64,000 nucleotides of DNA from CAVRCA01 sp965218045 (GCA_965218045.1 CBDCJX010000009.1:682001-746000); one strand, 5' to 3'. Shown: positions 1-8,074, counted from the stretch's first letter. The notes: generated by a model from the letters alone, not told the origin. A program made the numbers and translations.

Positions 1-621
1 GACCGGTGCGGCGTCCACGATGAGTGCCGTGCCGCGCGCGGTGTCGCCGGATGGTCTCGCCGGAGCGGGGGACGCGATGTATTCCGGCAAACGCATCCGC
101 AGGACGGCGCCATCCAGCCGCGGATCGACCTCGATCGAGCCACCATGCAGCGCCACGATCGCTTCAACGTCCCGCAGCGCCGCTCGCAATGCGGTCTCGC
201 TGTCGGGCGGCCCGTCCGCGAGCACCGAAATCTCGATGCGACGACCATGACGGCGGGCGGAGATCAGCAGGTCGGCGGCTGGTGATAGGTTCAGCCCGAC
301 CCGCACCATCGTGTCGAGCGCTTGACGCAGAGCACGCGGATCGGCGTGGACCAGAAGATCGTCGCGGACGGCGACCCTGACGCGGGCCAGCAGGCGCGCC
401 CGCTGCGCGTCGAGCCGGCGCAGCACGGTCTGCACCGCCACTGCCACCTCGACCCGCTCCGCCGCGAGCTTCGTCCGGCCGAGTTCGAACTCGGGCTCCG
501 GCTCGGCAAGCGGTTCCGCCCGAGGGGTTCGCGCGCTGCTGAGCCATCCGATAGCCAGCGCGCCGGGGGCCACGGCCCAAGCAACGATCCAAGACGACAT
601 CAAGGGCATCAACTCGGACAT
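1..621 (-). CDS. Degenerate histidine-kinase-like ATPase protein, 3' end outside window
   Basis: The frame is open from an ATG at 621 through the left edge, so 207 codons are visible and the C-terminus is missing. Residues about 8-28 form one hydrophobic segment, which suggests a single N-terminal membrane anchor. Residues about 85-180 read like a GHKL ATPase domain: DPRALRQALD sits at the N-box position, ISVLADGPP resembles the G1 box, and ALHGGSIEVDP resembles the region after G2. The usual N-box asparagines are replaced (TMVRVGLNLSP), and no clear phosphoacceptor-histidine helix is seen. It may be a non-catalytic sensor-like protein. It is divergent from egtB, with 144 bp between the start codons. 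Confidence 0.6.
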   Translation of the reverse strand, partial: MSELMPLMSSWIVAWAVAPGALAIGWLSSARTPRAEPLAEPEPEFELGRTKLAAERVEVAVAVQTVLRRLDAQRARLLARVRVAVRDDLLVHADPRALRQALDTMVRVGLNLSPAADLLISARRHGRRIEISVLADGPPDSETALRAALRDVEAIVALHGGSIEVDPRLDGAVLRMRLPEYIASPAPARPSGDTARGTALIVDAAPV

Positions 622-765
622 GGGGATCGTGCCTCATCCTTTGCAATGACCCTATTTTGTTCCAATTCCCGTTAAGCGTGAGTAAATGCGAGACACGTGT
701 TCTCCCGCGAGACTCGGAACCGGGCGGCCGGCCGGCCGTTCTCACCAATCCCAGCGGGAGGCACC

Positions 766-2019
766 ATGGCGATGGACCAGATAGCCGAAACGGAGCCATC
801 CAGTTTACCCGCGCGAAGCGAGTCGCGCCGAGCCGCTTCCGGCGCGCCCACCCGAACTTTGTTGCGCCAGGATTTCGCAGCCGTCCGCGCTCGCACCGAT
901 GCGCTTTGTGCAGCGCTGACCGACGAGGACCAGTGCGTCCAGTCGATGCCCGACGCCAGCCCGGCGAAGTGGCACCGAGCGCACACGACCTGGTTCTTCG
1001 AGGAGTTCGTCCTTATCCCCCACTTGGCGGGTTATCGGTCGTTCGACCCGGCGTTCCGCTACCTGTTCAACTCCTATTATGAGAGCGTCGGCGCGCGGCA
1101 TCCGCGACCCTCGCGGGGCCTGCTGACGCGTCCCAGCGCCAGGCAGGTCGGCGCCTACCGGGCGCATGTCGATCACGCGCTCGGCGAAGGGCTGACGGCG
1201 CCGGACGCAGTCGTGGCTGACCTCGTGGGCCTCGGTTTGCATCATGAGCAGCAGCATCAGGAATTGCTGGTCACCGACATGCTCCACGCTTTCGCCCAAA
1301 ATCCCCTTTTGCCCGCGGTCTTGCCGGAATGGCGGGAACCGCCCGGCGCGCCGGGGCCGACACGCATGATCGCGTTCCGCGGCGGTACCTGCGAGGTGGG
1401 GCATGACGGCGGTGGATTCGCGTTCGACAATGAGGCGCCGCGCCACGAGGTGCTGATGACGCCCTATCGCCTGGCCAACCGCCTGGTGCGCAACGCCGAA
1501 TACATCCACTTCATCGAGGATGGCGGCTACTGCACGCCCGGCTTGTGGATGTCGGATGGGTGGGCGGTCGCGCAGTCCGAGCAGTGGGGCGCGCCGCTCT
1601 ACTGGCACCAGGTTGGCCAGGCGTGGCAGCAGATGGGACCGAGCGGGCTCGCGCCGCTCGACCTTGACGCGCCCGTGCGTCACCTGAGCTGGTACGAGGC
1701 GGACGCGTTCGCGCGTTGGGCGGGCGCCCGACTTCCCACCGAAGCCGAGTGGGAGGTGGCCAGCGTCGATCCTGCCGTCGCCGAGCGCGACACCCATGTG
1801 TGGCAATGGACGGCGAGTGCTTATTCCGCCTATCCCGGCTATCGTCCCGTTGCCGGCGCCATCGGCGAATACAACGGCAAGTTCATGGTCAATCAGATGA
1901 TCTTGCGCGGCGGATCGTCGGTCACCGCGCCGGGTCACAGCCGGCGGACCTATCGTAATTTCTTCCACCCCGATCGGCGTTGGCAGTTCACCGGGCTCCG
2001 CCTCGCCCAGGACGCCTAG
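766..2019 (+). CDS. egtB: Ergothioneine biosynthesis protein EgtB (iron-dependent sulfoxide synthase)
   Basis: EgtB joins a thiol donor to N-alpha-trimethylhistidine with O2, the C-S bond-forming step of ergothioneine synthesis in the cytoplasm. The 417-residue protein has a DinB-like N-terminal helical domain with the expected iron ligands, a histidine in KWHRAH near residue 70 and HHEQQHQE at about 159-166, followed by a C-terminal formylglycine-generating-enzyme-like domain (LPTEAEWE, LRGGSS). The ATG at 766 follows GGGAGG at a good distance, so the longer in-frame start at 697 is not preferred. egtD follows after 59 bp, which supports one operon. No egtA, egtC or egtE is visible nearby, so the thiol donor cannot be decided here. 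Confidence 0.93.
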   Translation: MAMDQIAETEPSSLPARSESRRAASGAPTRTLLRQDFAAVRARTDALCAALTDEDQCVQSMPDASPAKWHRAHTTWFFEEFVLIPHLAGYRSFDPAFRYLFNSYYESVGARHPRPSRGLLTRPSARQVGAYRAHVDHALGEGLTAPDAVVADLVGLGLHHEQQHQELLVTDMLHAFAQNPLLPAVLPEWREPPGAPGPTRMIAFRGGTCEVGHDGGGFAFDNEAPRHEVLMTPYRLANRLVRNAEYIHFIEDGGYCTPGLWMSDGWAVAQSEQWGAPLYWHQVGQAWQQMGPSGLAPLDLDAPVRHLSWYEADAFARWAGARLPTEAEWEVASVDPAVAERDTHVWQWTASAYSAYPGYRPVAGAIGEYNGKFMVNQMILRGGSSVTAPGHSRRTYRNFFHPDRRWQFTGLRLAQDA

Positions 2020-2078
2020 CGCTCGTCCATGCAGGCGTCCGGCATGCCGGCAACAAGCAAGATCAGCGGGAGAGAGAC

Positions 2079-3029
2079 ATGCTGGATGAGGTGACGGAGG
2101 TTGTTGGCGACGTGGCAAGGGAGGCGCTCGCCGGCTTGCTGTCACCGCGCAAGACCCTGCCAGCGAAGCTGTTCTACGACGCCGAGGGCTGCCGACTGTT
2201 CGGCCAGATCACCGAACTGCCGGAATACTATCTCACGCGCACCGAGCTCGCTTTGCTGGACCGGATCGGTCCGCGCATCAGGGCTTTGGTGCCGGAGGCT
2301 GTCGCGGTGGTCGAATACGGCGCGGGTAGCGAGACTAAGGCGGCGATCCTGCTGAGCGCCTTGCGCCGGCCGGCGGCCTACGTGCCGATCGACGTGGCCG
2401 AGGTGGAACTGCGCCAGGGCGCCAATCGACTCGCGCGGCACTTTCCGGCGGTTGCGGTAACGCCGGTGGCGGCGGATTTTCTTGGCCAGTTCACGCTTCC
2501 CGCGACCCTGGACGGGTTGCCGGCGCTCGGCTTCTTTCCGGGCTCGACGATCGGCAATCTCGATCCGCCGACGGCCGGACGGTTCCTGGGGCAAGCCCGG
2601 CGGACCCTCGGCCGTGGTGCCATGTTCCTGCTGGGCGCGGATCGGCGCAAGGATCCGGCGCTGCTCCTGCCCGCCTACGACGACGCGGGTGGGGTGACCG
2701 CCGCCTTCAATCGCAACGTCCTGGCTCGCCTGAACCGCGACGCCGCGGCCGATTTCGACCTTGACACCTTTGCCCATCGCGCCGTGTGGAACGAGCGCGA
2801 GGGTCGCATCGAGATGCATTTGGTTAGCCAGCGAAGGCAGACCGTGCAACTGGCCGGGCACGCCATCTCGTTTGCGCACGGCGAGACGATCCATACGGAG
2901 AACAGCTACAAGCACACGCCGGAGAGCGTCATCGCGATCGCAGAGGCCGCCGGCTGGCGCTCGGCGGAGTGGTGGAGTGACCCCGACGCGCTGTTCTCTC
3001 TCTATCTGCTGAAGGAAACCGACCAATGA
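2079..3029 (+). CDS. egtD: L-histidine N-alpha-methyltransferase EgtD
   Basis: EgtD trimethylates histidine with three S-adenosylmethionine molecules to give hercynine, the substrate of EgtB. The 316-residue protein shows the family's N-terminal pattern KTLPAKLFYD..GCRLFGQITELPEYYLTRTE, a SAM-binding segment VVEYGAGSETK at about residue 82, and FFPGSTIGNL near 155, all typical of the EgtD methyltransferase fold. The ATG at 2079 is preceded by GCGGGAGAGAG. The stop overlaps the ATG of the next gene (ATGA), so those two are probably translationally coupled. Together with egtB it forms the two-gene core of ergothioneine synthesis. Confidence 0.93.
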   Translation: MLDEVTEVVGDVAREALAGLLSPRKTLPAKLFYDAEGCRLFGQITELPEYYLTRTELALLDRIGPRIRALVPEAVAVVEYGAGSETKAAILLSALRRPAAYVPIDVAEVELRQGANRLARHFPAVAVTPVAADFLGQFTLPATLDGLPALGFFPGSTIGNLDPPTAGRFLGQARRTLGRGAMFLLGADRRKDPALLLPAYDDAGGVTAAFNRNVLARLNRDAAADFDLDTFAHRAVWNEREGRIEMHLVSQRRQTVQLAGHAISFAHGETIHTENSYKHTPESVIAIAEAAGWRSAEWWSDPDALFSLYLLKETDQ

Positions 3030-3352
3030 GCTCGCGCGCAAACCCTGCCGCCGTCCCTCGCAAGCGGGTTTCCCTTGCTTCCTGGCTGCTGGTTGCCGGA
3101 CTTGCCCTCGCCACGCTGCCGACCGTCAGGGCACAAGGCGTCACCCCGGCGCCGCTTCCGCCGAAGACCGCTGAGACCGGCCCGACCGTGGCTTCACCGC
3201 CGGACGGGAGGATACCGCGTGGCGTGATCCGACCGCCCGCCCATGTTGATCCGGCGATGCCCAGGGTGAAGCCCAATCCCGACAAGTATACGATGCCGGT
3301 GATACCGCCTCCCGGGGCCCCGGGAGGCAACCCGACCGTAAAGCCGAAATAG
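3026..3352 (+). CDS. Small secreted proline-rich protein, unknown function
   Basis: The product is 108 residues. Residues about 1-36 look like a Sec signal peptide: a basic start with RKR, a hydrophobic core LASWLLVAGLALATL, and a cleavage-like VRAQ. The mature part of about 70 residues is very rich in proline, with repeated basic-proline motifs (PRGVIRPP, MPRVKPNPD, PPPGAPGG) and no cysteine. The gene overlaps the egtD stop by four bases and so is probably made with the ergothioneine enzymes. I do not recognise a family, and a periplasmic or envelope location is inferred only from the signal peptide. Confidence 0.7.
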   Translation: MSSRANPAAVPRKRVSLASWLLVAGLALATLPTVRAQGVTPAPLPPKTAETGPTVASPPDGRIPRGVIRPPAHVDPAMPRVKPNPDKYTMPVIPPPGAPGGNPTVKPK

Positions 3353-3381
3353 AGCCTGCCGGTCGGCGTTCGCGGTTGGGG

Positions 3382-3864
3382 CTAAAGCTGCGCCAGAATG
3401 GATTCCGCGCTGCTGACCTCATAGCCGCCGGGGGGCTCCACGGCGAGGTGGGTGACTTTGCCGTCCTCAGCGACGAGTGCGAAGCGTTGCGAGCGGATCC
3501 CCATCCCGCGACCCATGAGATCGAGCTCCAGGCCGAGCGCCTTCGAGAGCTGGCCCGCCCCGTCGGCGAGCATGATGATCCGGTCGTCCACACCCCCCTC
3601 CTTGGCCCAGGCGGCCAGGACGAACGCGTCGTTCACCGCGGTGCAGACGATCTTGTCGACGCCCTTCTGTTTCAGGGCGTCGGCGTTCTGCACGAAGCTC
3701 GGCAGGTGTTTCGCGCTACAGGTCGGGGTGAACGCCCCAGGGACGGCAAACATCACCACCTTGTTGCCCTTGAAGATCTCGTCGGTCGAGATCTCCCGCG
3801 GCCCTTCGGCCGTGCCTTGCGTTAGCTTCATGGAGGGGATCGTGTCGCCGACCTTGATCGTCAT
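3382..3864 (-). CDS. Peroxiredoxin of the Prx5 family
   Basis: This 160-residue thiol peroxidase would reduce H2O2 and organic hydroperoxides in the cytoplasm. The active-site signature PGAFTPTC places the peroxidatic cysteine at residue 49. KIVCTAVND further on supplies a second cysteine, and LGLELDLMGRGMGIRSQRFA is the usual Prx5 C-terminal half. The ATG at 3864 gives the normal start MTIKVGDTIP and has GCGAGG upstream, so it is preferred over the ATG seven codons earlier. The gene stands alone between egtD's small partner and the divergent YqgE gene. Confidence 0.9.
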   Translation of the reverse strand: MTIKVGDTIPSMKLTQGTAEGPREISTDEIFKGNKVVMFAVPGAFTPTCSAKHLPSFVQNADALKQKGVDKIVCTAVNDAFVLAAWAKEGGVDDRIIMLADGAGQLSKALGLELDLMGRGMGIRSQRFALVAEDGKVTHLAVEPPGGYEVSSAESILAQL

Positions 3865-3965
3865 ATGCAGCCTCGCTTGTGCCAATTGCGTTGGCTGAAT
3901 TCGTAGCCTTCCTGGCGACCAGAGTCACGCTTGCGGAGTTGGGGCGATAACCCCAGATTTGACCG

Positions 3966-4541
3966 ATGATGAACAAGGACGACGCCGATAACTTCCTCAC
4001 GGGCAAGCTGCTCATCGCCATGCCCGCGATAGGCGACACGCGGTTCGAACACAGCGTGATCTACCTGTGCGCGCATACCGCGGCCGGGGCGATGGGCATC
4101 GTCGTGAACCGCCCCCTGGAAGAGCCGAGCTTCGGCGAATTGTTGAAGCAGCTCGAAATCAACCCGGCACCGCCGGCCCGGCAACTGCCGCTCTGCGCGG
4201 GCGGTCCGGTGGACAAGGCGCGCGGTTTCGTCCTGCACACCAGTGACTGGACCAGCGAAGCCAGCTTGCAGGTGAATGATGGCTTGGCGCTCACCGCCAG
4301 CCTGGACGTGTTGCAGGTGATCGCCGAGGGGAACGGCCCGCGCGAGGGGTTCTTGGCGCTCGGCTATGTCGGCTGGGGACCGGCGCAGCTCGATGCCGAA
4401 CTGACCAACAACGTCTGGCTCTCCGTGCCGGCCGACGACACCCTGGTGTTCGACAATCAGCACGACACGAAGTGGCTGCGGGCGTTGGCCAAGTTGCATA
4501 TCGACCCGAGGCAGCTCTCCAGCGACGCTGGCCACGCCTGA
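3966..4541 (+). CDS. YqgE/AlgH family protein
   Basis: The 191-residue protein matches the UPF0301 (YqgE/AlgH) family: it opens with FLTGKLLIAMP, followed by DTRFEHSVIYLCAH and GAMGIVVNRPL, and contains GPVDKARGFVLH and ALGYVGWGPAQLDAEL. AlgH was first linked to alginate control in Pseudomonas, but the biochemical role of the family is unclear. No signal peptide or membrane segment is visible, so it is cytoplasmic. It converges with the HAD phosphatase gene, leaving about five bases between stops, and diverges from the peroxiredoxin. Confidence 0.88.
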   Translation: MMNKDDADNFLTGKLLIAMPAIGDTRFEHSVIYLCAHTAAGAMGIVVNRPLEEPSFGELLKQLEINPAPPARQLPLCAGGPVDKARGFVLHTSDWTSEASLQVNDGLALTASLDVLQVIAEGNGPREGFLALGYVGWGPAQLDAELTNNVWLSVPADDTLVFDNQHDTKWLRALAKLHIDPRQLSSDAGHA

Positions 4542-4546
4542 CCGAC

Positions 4547-5407
4547 TCACCAAGTGAAGTGGCTGAGACAGGCCAAGGGTGCCAAGTTCGCGGCGCGTAG
4601 GGCGGCGTCCGCCGAGCCCGGGTCGCCGCCGAGCTCGTCGAGGTGCAAGCCGCCCAGCACCCAGCACGAGGCGACCCCGATCCCGGCCGCGCCGGCAATG
4701 TCGGTGCGCAGCGAGTCGCCTACGGCGAGGATGCGATCGGTTGGCACGTTCAATCGGGCGATCACCGCCGCATAGATCGCCGGGTCGGGTTTGCCGAGCG
4801 AGCGTACAACGCCGCCCAAGGCGAGATATCGCTGCGCCAGTGAGCCGGCGCACAAAACGCGCACGCCGCCGCGTATCACCTCGAGGTCGGGATTGGCGCA
4901 GATCATCGGCAGCACCGCCGCGGCACAGTCGCGCAGTACTGGCTCGAACTCGGCCATGTCGGTCGGATCGCGCGAATCGTCAGGTCCCGTGTTGAGGACG
5001 AACTCCGCTTCCGCCGGAGCCGCCACTTGTACGAGGTCGAGATCGTGCAGCAGGTTGAGGTCGCGCTCGGGTCCGAGGTGGAATACGCGTCGACCGAGCG
5101 CGCGCCACCAGGCGTCCGGCCGATCGCGCAAGGCGCGATGCACCGCTTCGCCGCTGGTCATGATGTCGGTGTAGAGCTCATCGGCGATACCCATCTGCCG
5201 CATCGACGCTTGCACCGCGCTGGCGCGGCGCGGCGCGTTGGACAGCATCACCACGCGTTTGCCCAAGCCGCGCAGGCGTTCCAGGCAGTCGGTCGCCCCT
5301 GGGGTGGGCCTGATCCCGTCATGCACCACACCCCACAGATCCAGGATGAAACCGTCGAACTCGGCGCCCAGCGGGGCAAAGCCGGGCAGGTGTTGCATCG
5401 TAAGCAT
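4547..5407 (-). CDS. NagD-like HAD hydrolase (TIGR01459 type)
   Basis: The 286-residue protein is a HAD-superfamily phosphatase of the NagD-like IIA subfamily. The nucleophile motif is ILDLWGVVHDG with Asp23, motif II is VMLSNAPRR, and the C-terminal motif IV region KPDPAIY...ILAVGDSLRTDI carries the Mg-binding acidic residues. The length fits the alphaproteobacterial TIGR01459 family, whose substrate is not settled. A second ATG three codons downstream could also serve as start. It lies five bases downstream of pyrD on the same strand, so the two are probably cotranscribed. Confidence 0.85.
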   Translation of the reverse strand: MLTMQHLPGFAPLGAEFDGFILDLWGVVHDGIRPTPGATDCLERLRGLGKRVVMLSNAPRRASAVQASMRQMGIADELYTDIMTSGEAVHRALRDRPDAWWRALGRRVFHLGPERDLNLLHDLDLVQVAAPAEAEFVLNTGPDDSRDPTDMAEFEPVLRDCAAAVLPMICANPDLEVIRGGVRVLCAGSLAQRYLALGGVVRSLGKPDPAIYAAVIARLNVPTDRILAVGDSLRTDIAGAAGIGVASCWVLGGLHLDELGGDPGSADAALRAANLAPLACLSHFTW

Positions 5408-5412
5408 CCGCT

Positions 5413-6480
5413 TCAGACCAGACGCGCCAGCCGCTCGGCATCGCTGCCCACCGCTTCACCGACGCTGGCGAAACCGGCGCGGTGCAACTCGTTCGTCAGC
5501 TCGCCGAGCACCCGCGCGATCGATGTCGGGCCGCGATACGCGAATTCGGTGTAGAGCTGCACCAAGCTCGCTCCGGCGCGCAGCTTGGTCAGCGCATCGG
5601 CGCCGGACCGGACGCCGCCAACTCCGATCAACGCCAGTCTCCCGCGTGCCTGTTGAAAACAGCGCGCCAGCAGCGCGGTGGACAACGCGAACAGCGGCTT
5701 GCCTGATAGCCCGCCCGCCTCGCGTCTTGCCGGCGAGATCAATGTCGGCGACCGGGTAATGGTCGTGTTCGAAACGATCAGCCCGTCCACGGCCTGTTCC
5801 ACGCAGGTCTCGATCACCGGTTCCAGCGCGTCGAGCGACAGGTCGGGCGCCAGTTTGACCAGCAGCGGCGGACGCGCGGCCGTCCTCGCGCGAACGGCTT
5901 GCAGGATGCCGCGCAGTCGTGCCTCTTGCTGCAGATCACGCAATCCCGGCGTGTTCGGCGACGAGACGTTGATCACCGTGTAGTCGACGCGGCCGGCGAC
6001 AGCGGCGACCATGGCGGGGAAATCCCGCTCCGGATCAGCGCCCTCCTTGTTGATGCCAAGATTGGCGCCGATCGGGACAGCACGGACGGCCAGCCGTGCG
6101 AGCTCGGCCAGGAACGCATCGAAGCCCCGATTGTTGAAACCCATCCGGTTGATGATGGCGTCGTCCGCCCGCAGTCGGAACAAACGGGGCGGTGGGTTGC
6201 CCGGCTGCGGCAAGGGCGTGACGGTGCCCGCCTCGATGAAGCCGAAGCCGAGCTTCGTCAGACCGCGCAGCGCCGTTGCGTCCTTGTCGAAGCCGGCCGC
6301 CAGCCCGATCGGATTGCGGAAATCGAGCCCAAACGCCCTCACGTGAAGTCGCGGGTCGTCGACCGTCCGCACCCGCCCGGCGAGTCCCAGGCGCAACGCG
6401 GTGAGCGTGAGACGATGGGCGCGCTCGGCGTCGATTTGGCGCAGCAGCGGAACAACGGCGGAGGCCAGGGCGGGGATCAT
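5413..6480 (-). CDS. pyrD: Dihydroorotate dehydrogenase (quinone), class 2
   Basis: PyrD oxidises dihydroorotate to orotate in pyrimidine synthesis and passes electrons to membrane quinone. The 355-residue product has the class 2 N-terminal membrane-association helices, then NPIGLAAGFDKDATALRGL, FIEAGTVTPLPQPGNP, FRL..DDAIINRMGFNN and NVSSPNTPGLRDLQ, which includes the catalytic serine region. SNTTITR and IGVGGVRSGADAL form the FMN phosphate site. The ATG at 6480 gives the normal MIPALASAVVPLLRQID start, and the 17 codons before it look non-coding. The HAD phosphatase gene follows immediately. Confidence 0.95.
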   Translation of the reverse strand: MIPALASAVVPLLRQIDAERAHRLTLTALRLGLAGRVRTVDDPRLHVRAFGLDFRNPIGLAAGFDKDATALRGLTKLGFGFIEAGTVTPLPQPGNPPPRLFRLRADDAIINRMGFNNRGFDAFLAELARLAVRAVPIGANLGINKEGADPERDFPAMVAAVAGRVDYTVINVSSPNTPGLRDLQQEARLRGILQAVRARTAARPPLLVKLAPDLSLDALEPVIETCVEQAVDGLIVSNTTITRSPTLISPARREAGGLSGKPLFALSTALLARCFQQARGRLALIGVGGVRSGADALTKLRAGASLVQLYTEFAYRGPTSIARVLGELTNELHRAGFASVGEAVGSDAERLARLV

Positions 6481-6529
6481 CGGTGAGGGGTTATGCCCGC
6501 AAGCTCCGCGTCGTGCTACACCGCCACGC

Positions 6530-6751
6530 ATGTGGAGCGAGCCCTACCTCGAAACCTGCTGCCGTTCGGCGCTGCACCGGCTGCTGCTTGCCGAGAATAT
6601 CGGGCGTCCGGCCGGATTGAAGGACGGTCCGTGTCTGGCCCGACTGGCCGGAATGGGCCTCGCGCGTCGCCGGGGCGATGGCCGTTTCGAGGCGACACCG
6701 CCCGGGCGCGAGGCTCACCGGATGTTGGTAGTCAAGCCAACGGAGCGATGA
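6530..6751 (+). CDS. Small conserved hypothetical protein, winged-helix-like
   Basis: This is a 73-residue basic protein starting at the ATG at 6530, 49 bp from the divergent pyrD start. Residues 10-65 look like a compact helical domain (ALHRLLLAENIG, GPCLARLAGMGLARRRGDGRFEATPPG). The last part resembles the recognition helix and wing of small winged-helix proteins that read 'more than one state of a label', but I cannot assign a family. No Shine-Dalgarno is obvious. Its last 20 bases overlap the 3' end of the opposite-strand phage-type gene, so one of the two may be shorter than drawn. Confidence 0.5.
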   Translation: MWSEPYLETCCRSALHRLLLAENIGRPAGLKDGPCLARLAGMGLARRRGDGRFEATPPGREAHRMLVVKPTER

Positions 6752-6965
6752 CAACACCGCTGTCGCGGCTCGCGGTCACCACGATGCGCGCGCCATCGGC
6801 GGCCGAGACCATGATTATGTCGCCCGTGGCCAACAGGTCGGCGGCGCCATCGAAGAATGCCGGCCCGCTCACCTGCGCCGTCGTCGCGGTGCCGGCCTTG
6901 TAGTGCCACAAGGTGAAACCGTTGGCATAGGCGAGCACGGAAAGGTTGCGGACGCTGAATGACAT
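6732..6965 (-). CDS. Small phage-type hypothetical protein
   Basis: The 77-residue protein begins MSFSVRNLSVLAYANGFTLW. The motif LAYANGFTLWHYKAG, followed by a TGDIIMVSA segment, is typical of short uncharacterised proteins found near structural genes of tailed phages and prophages; this is family recall, not a search result. The ATG at 6965 is preferred because the in-frame extension upstream runs through an intrinsic terminator hairpin. It is the last gene of the phage-like islet on this strand and sits downstream of that terminator, so its expression probably needs its own promoter or terminator read-through. Confidence 0.6.
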   Translation of the reverse strand: MSFSVRNLSVLAYANGFTLWHYKAGTATTAQVSGPAFFDGAADLLATGDIIMVSAADGARIVVTASRDSGVVIAPLA

Positions 6966-6980
6966 GGCCGTGATCCTTGC

Positions 6981-7019
6981 AAATAAAAAGCCGCCGGAGT
7001 GGAGGTCCACGCCGGCGGC
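6981..7019 (-). terminator. Intrinsic terminator on minus strand
   Basis: On the minus strand an 8-bp GC stem (GCCGCCGG/CCGGCGGC, plus-strand arms 6990-6997 and 7012-7019) is extended after one mismatch by four more pairs around a four-base loop. It is followed directly by TTTTTATTT. It would end transcripts coming from the DUF6362-like gene at 7131. It also lies inside the leader of the small gene starting at 6965, so it could act as an attenuator for that gene. Confidence 0.75.
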
Positions 7020-7069
7020 TCGGTTTCTAGGAAGATCATTTCGGGCATAGCTCGCCCGTTGACGAATGT

Positions 7070-7099
7070 GTTCTAGTGAACGCGGCGGCAGGCTGTCAA
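7070..7099 (-). promoter_or_regulatory. Candidate sigma-70 promoter upstream of the phage-type gene
   Basis: On the minus strand a perfect TTGACA (7099-7094) is followed after 18 bases by TAGAAC (7075-7070), which matches the -10 consensus at four of six positions. Transcription would start just before the hairpin at 7019-6990 and then the gene at 6965. The stretch is more AT-rich than the surroundings. The call rests only on consensus match. Confidence 0.35.
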
Positions 7100-7130
7100 G
7101 AACAAATTCCTATTGTGAGGGAATATTCGC

Positions 7131-7727
7131 CTATCCAGCCGCGATCTTCCGAGCGTCGTTCCCCAACGCGTTGAGCGCTGTCACAATCAGATCGATACCC
7201 TGCGCGTGCCAGCGCTGCACTGCCTTGTGATCCGCGCGGAGGACCGCGCCGAGCCGGCGCCAGGGATACAGGTGACGATCCGTCATCGGACTGACCAGGC
7301 AGCGCGCGCCGACAATGCGACGCAGGACGTAATTATCCTGCGGGATCAGCGGGATCCAGCCCAGCGCCTGGTCCATGCGGTCGATCTTGGCAGCGCTCGG
7401 AACCGGGGGACGGACCGCCCGTTCGTCACTGCCATACGCCTCGATCGCGTTGCGGACGATGTCGAGCGAGGAGGTGCGCAGCTTCGTGCTCCATCCCGTG
7501 TTCGGGATCGAGAGCAGCGTAGCGCCCGCTTCCTCGAGCCGGGAGATCACCAGCTCCGCATCGTAAGCGCTCACCAACTCCGCGGCGATCGGAGCGGGTG
7601 GTCTGCTCGCGCGTGTCGCTCGCGGCGGACTACCGTTGCCGCGCCGCCCGGCGGTGCGCACGAGTTGGCCATCGCGGGGCGCGGGATTATTCGATGCCGC
7701 GGATGGCGTATTGCTGAAATGCGTCAT
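7131..7727 (-). CDS. DUF6362-like phage-associated protein
   Basis: The 198-residue protein starts at the ATG at 7727 behind AAGGAGT, a strong ribosome-binding site. Residues 1-60 are low-complexity and basic (RTAGRRGNGSPPRATRASRPP). The region from about 70 to 190 carries ELVISRLEEAGATLL, then PPVPSAAKIDRMDQALGWI, then a C-terminal helix-turn-helix-like stretch YPWRRLGAVLRADHKAVQRW. The order 'PSAAxIxRMxxALxWL ... WRxLxxxLxxxxxxxxRRW' is that of DUF6362, a family of unknown function common in prophages. The HTH gene at 8074 lies just upstream on the same strand and overlaps nothing, so the two probably form one unit ended by the terminator at 7019-6981. Confidence 0.6.
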   Translation of the reverse strand: MTHFSNTPSAASNNPAPRDGQLVRTAGRRGNGSPPRATRASRPPAPIAAELVSAYDAELVISRLEEAGATLLSIPNTGWSTKLRTSSLDIVRNAIEAYGSDERAVRPPVPSAAKIDRMDQALGWIPLIPQDNYVLRRIVGARCLVSPMTDRHLYPWRRLGAVLRADHKAVQRWHAQGIDLIVTALNALGNDARKIAAG

Positions 7728-7783
7728 GGTGACTCCTTGGTCGGCGCGTTTGGTTCGGGCTGGCTGCCGCCCGCGGGCGGATG

Positions 7784-8074
7784 TCAGATGTCGAACACCG
7801 GGTACGGGTAAGGATCGCCCTCCAGCACACTGCCGGCGACGATCGCGCCCCAGGTGCGCGGATGGCCGGGAGGCAGCGGCGCGCGGCCGGGATCCTCGAC
7901 CATCGACGGCGGCCCCGGAGGGGGCCGTCGCGCGCCGATGCGCCGACCGCGGTCGATCACGGTGGAGCGCGTCAGGCCAAGCGTCGCGGCTATCGCGTCC
8001 CATGTCGCGCCTTCGGCGCGGAGGCGGCGGAGCTGGCCGTCTCGGGCTTTGGTCCAGCTGATCCTGGTGGGCAT
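7784..8074 (-). CDS. Homeodomain-like helix-turn-helix protein
   Basis: The 96-residue product has an N-terminal DNA-binding segment at about residues 5-45 (SWTKARDGQLRRLRAEG, then TWDAIAATLGLTRSTVIDRGRRIG), the Myb/GcrA-like arrangement in which an acidic-aromatic helix precedes a helix-turn-helix. The rest is proline-rich and ends GDPYPYPVFDI. The ATG at 8074 is chosen over a TTG five codons upstream. It is the first gene of the minus-strand unit and shares a 167-bp control region with the divergent XRE repressor. A regulatory role in the phage-like islet is inferred. Confidence 0.65.
   Translation of the reverse strand: MPTRISWTKARDGQLRRLRAEGATWDAIAATLGLTRSTVIDRGRRIGARRPPPGPPSMVEDPGRAPLPPGHPRTWGAIVAGSVLEGDPYPYPVFDI

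Noticed and set aside
672..686. TTAA-N7-TAAA upstream of egtB, like a CtrA binding site.
   Set aside because: One half-site differs from TTAA, nothing else links these genes to the cell cycle, and such matches occur by chance in intergenic DNA.
164..799. Minus-strand open frame of 211 codons overlapping the first gene in another frame and the start of egtB.
   Set aside because: It is arginine/proline-rich with no family pattern and conflicts with the better supported kinase-like and egtB frames.
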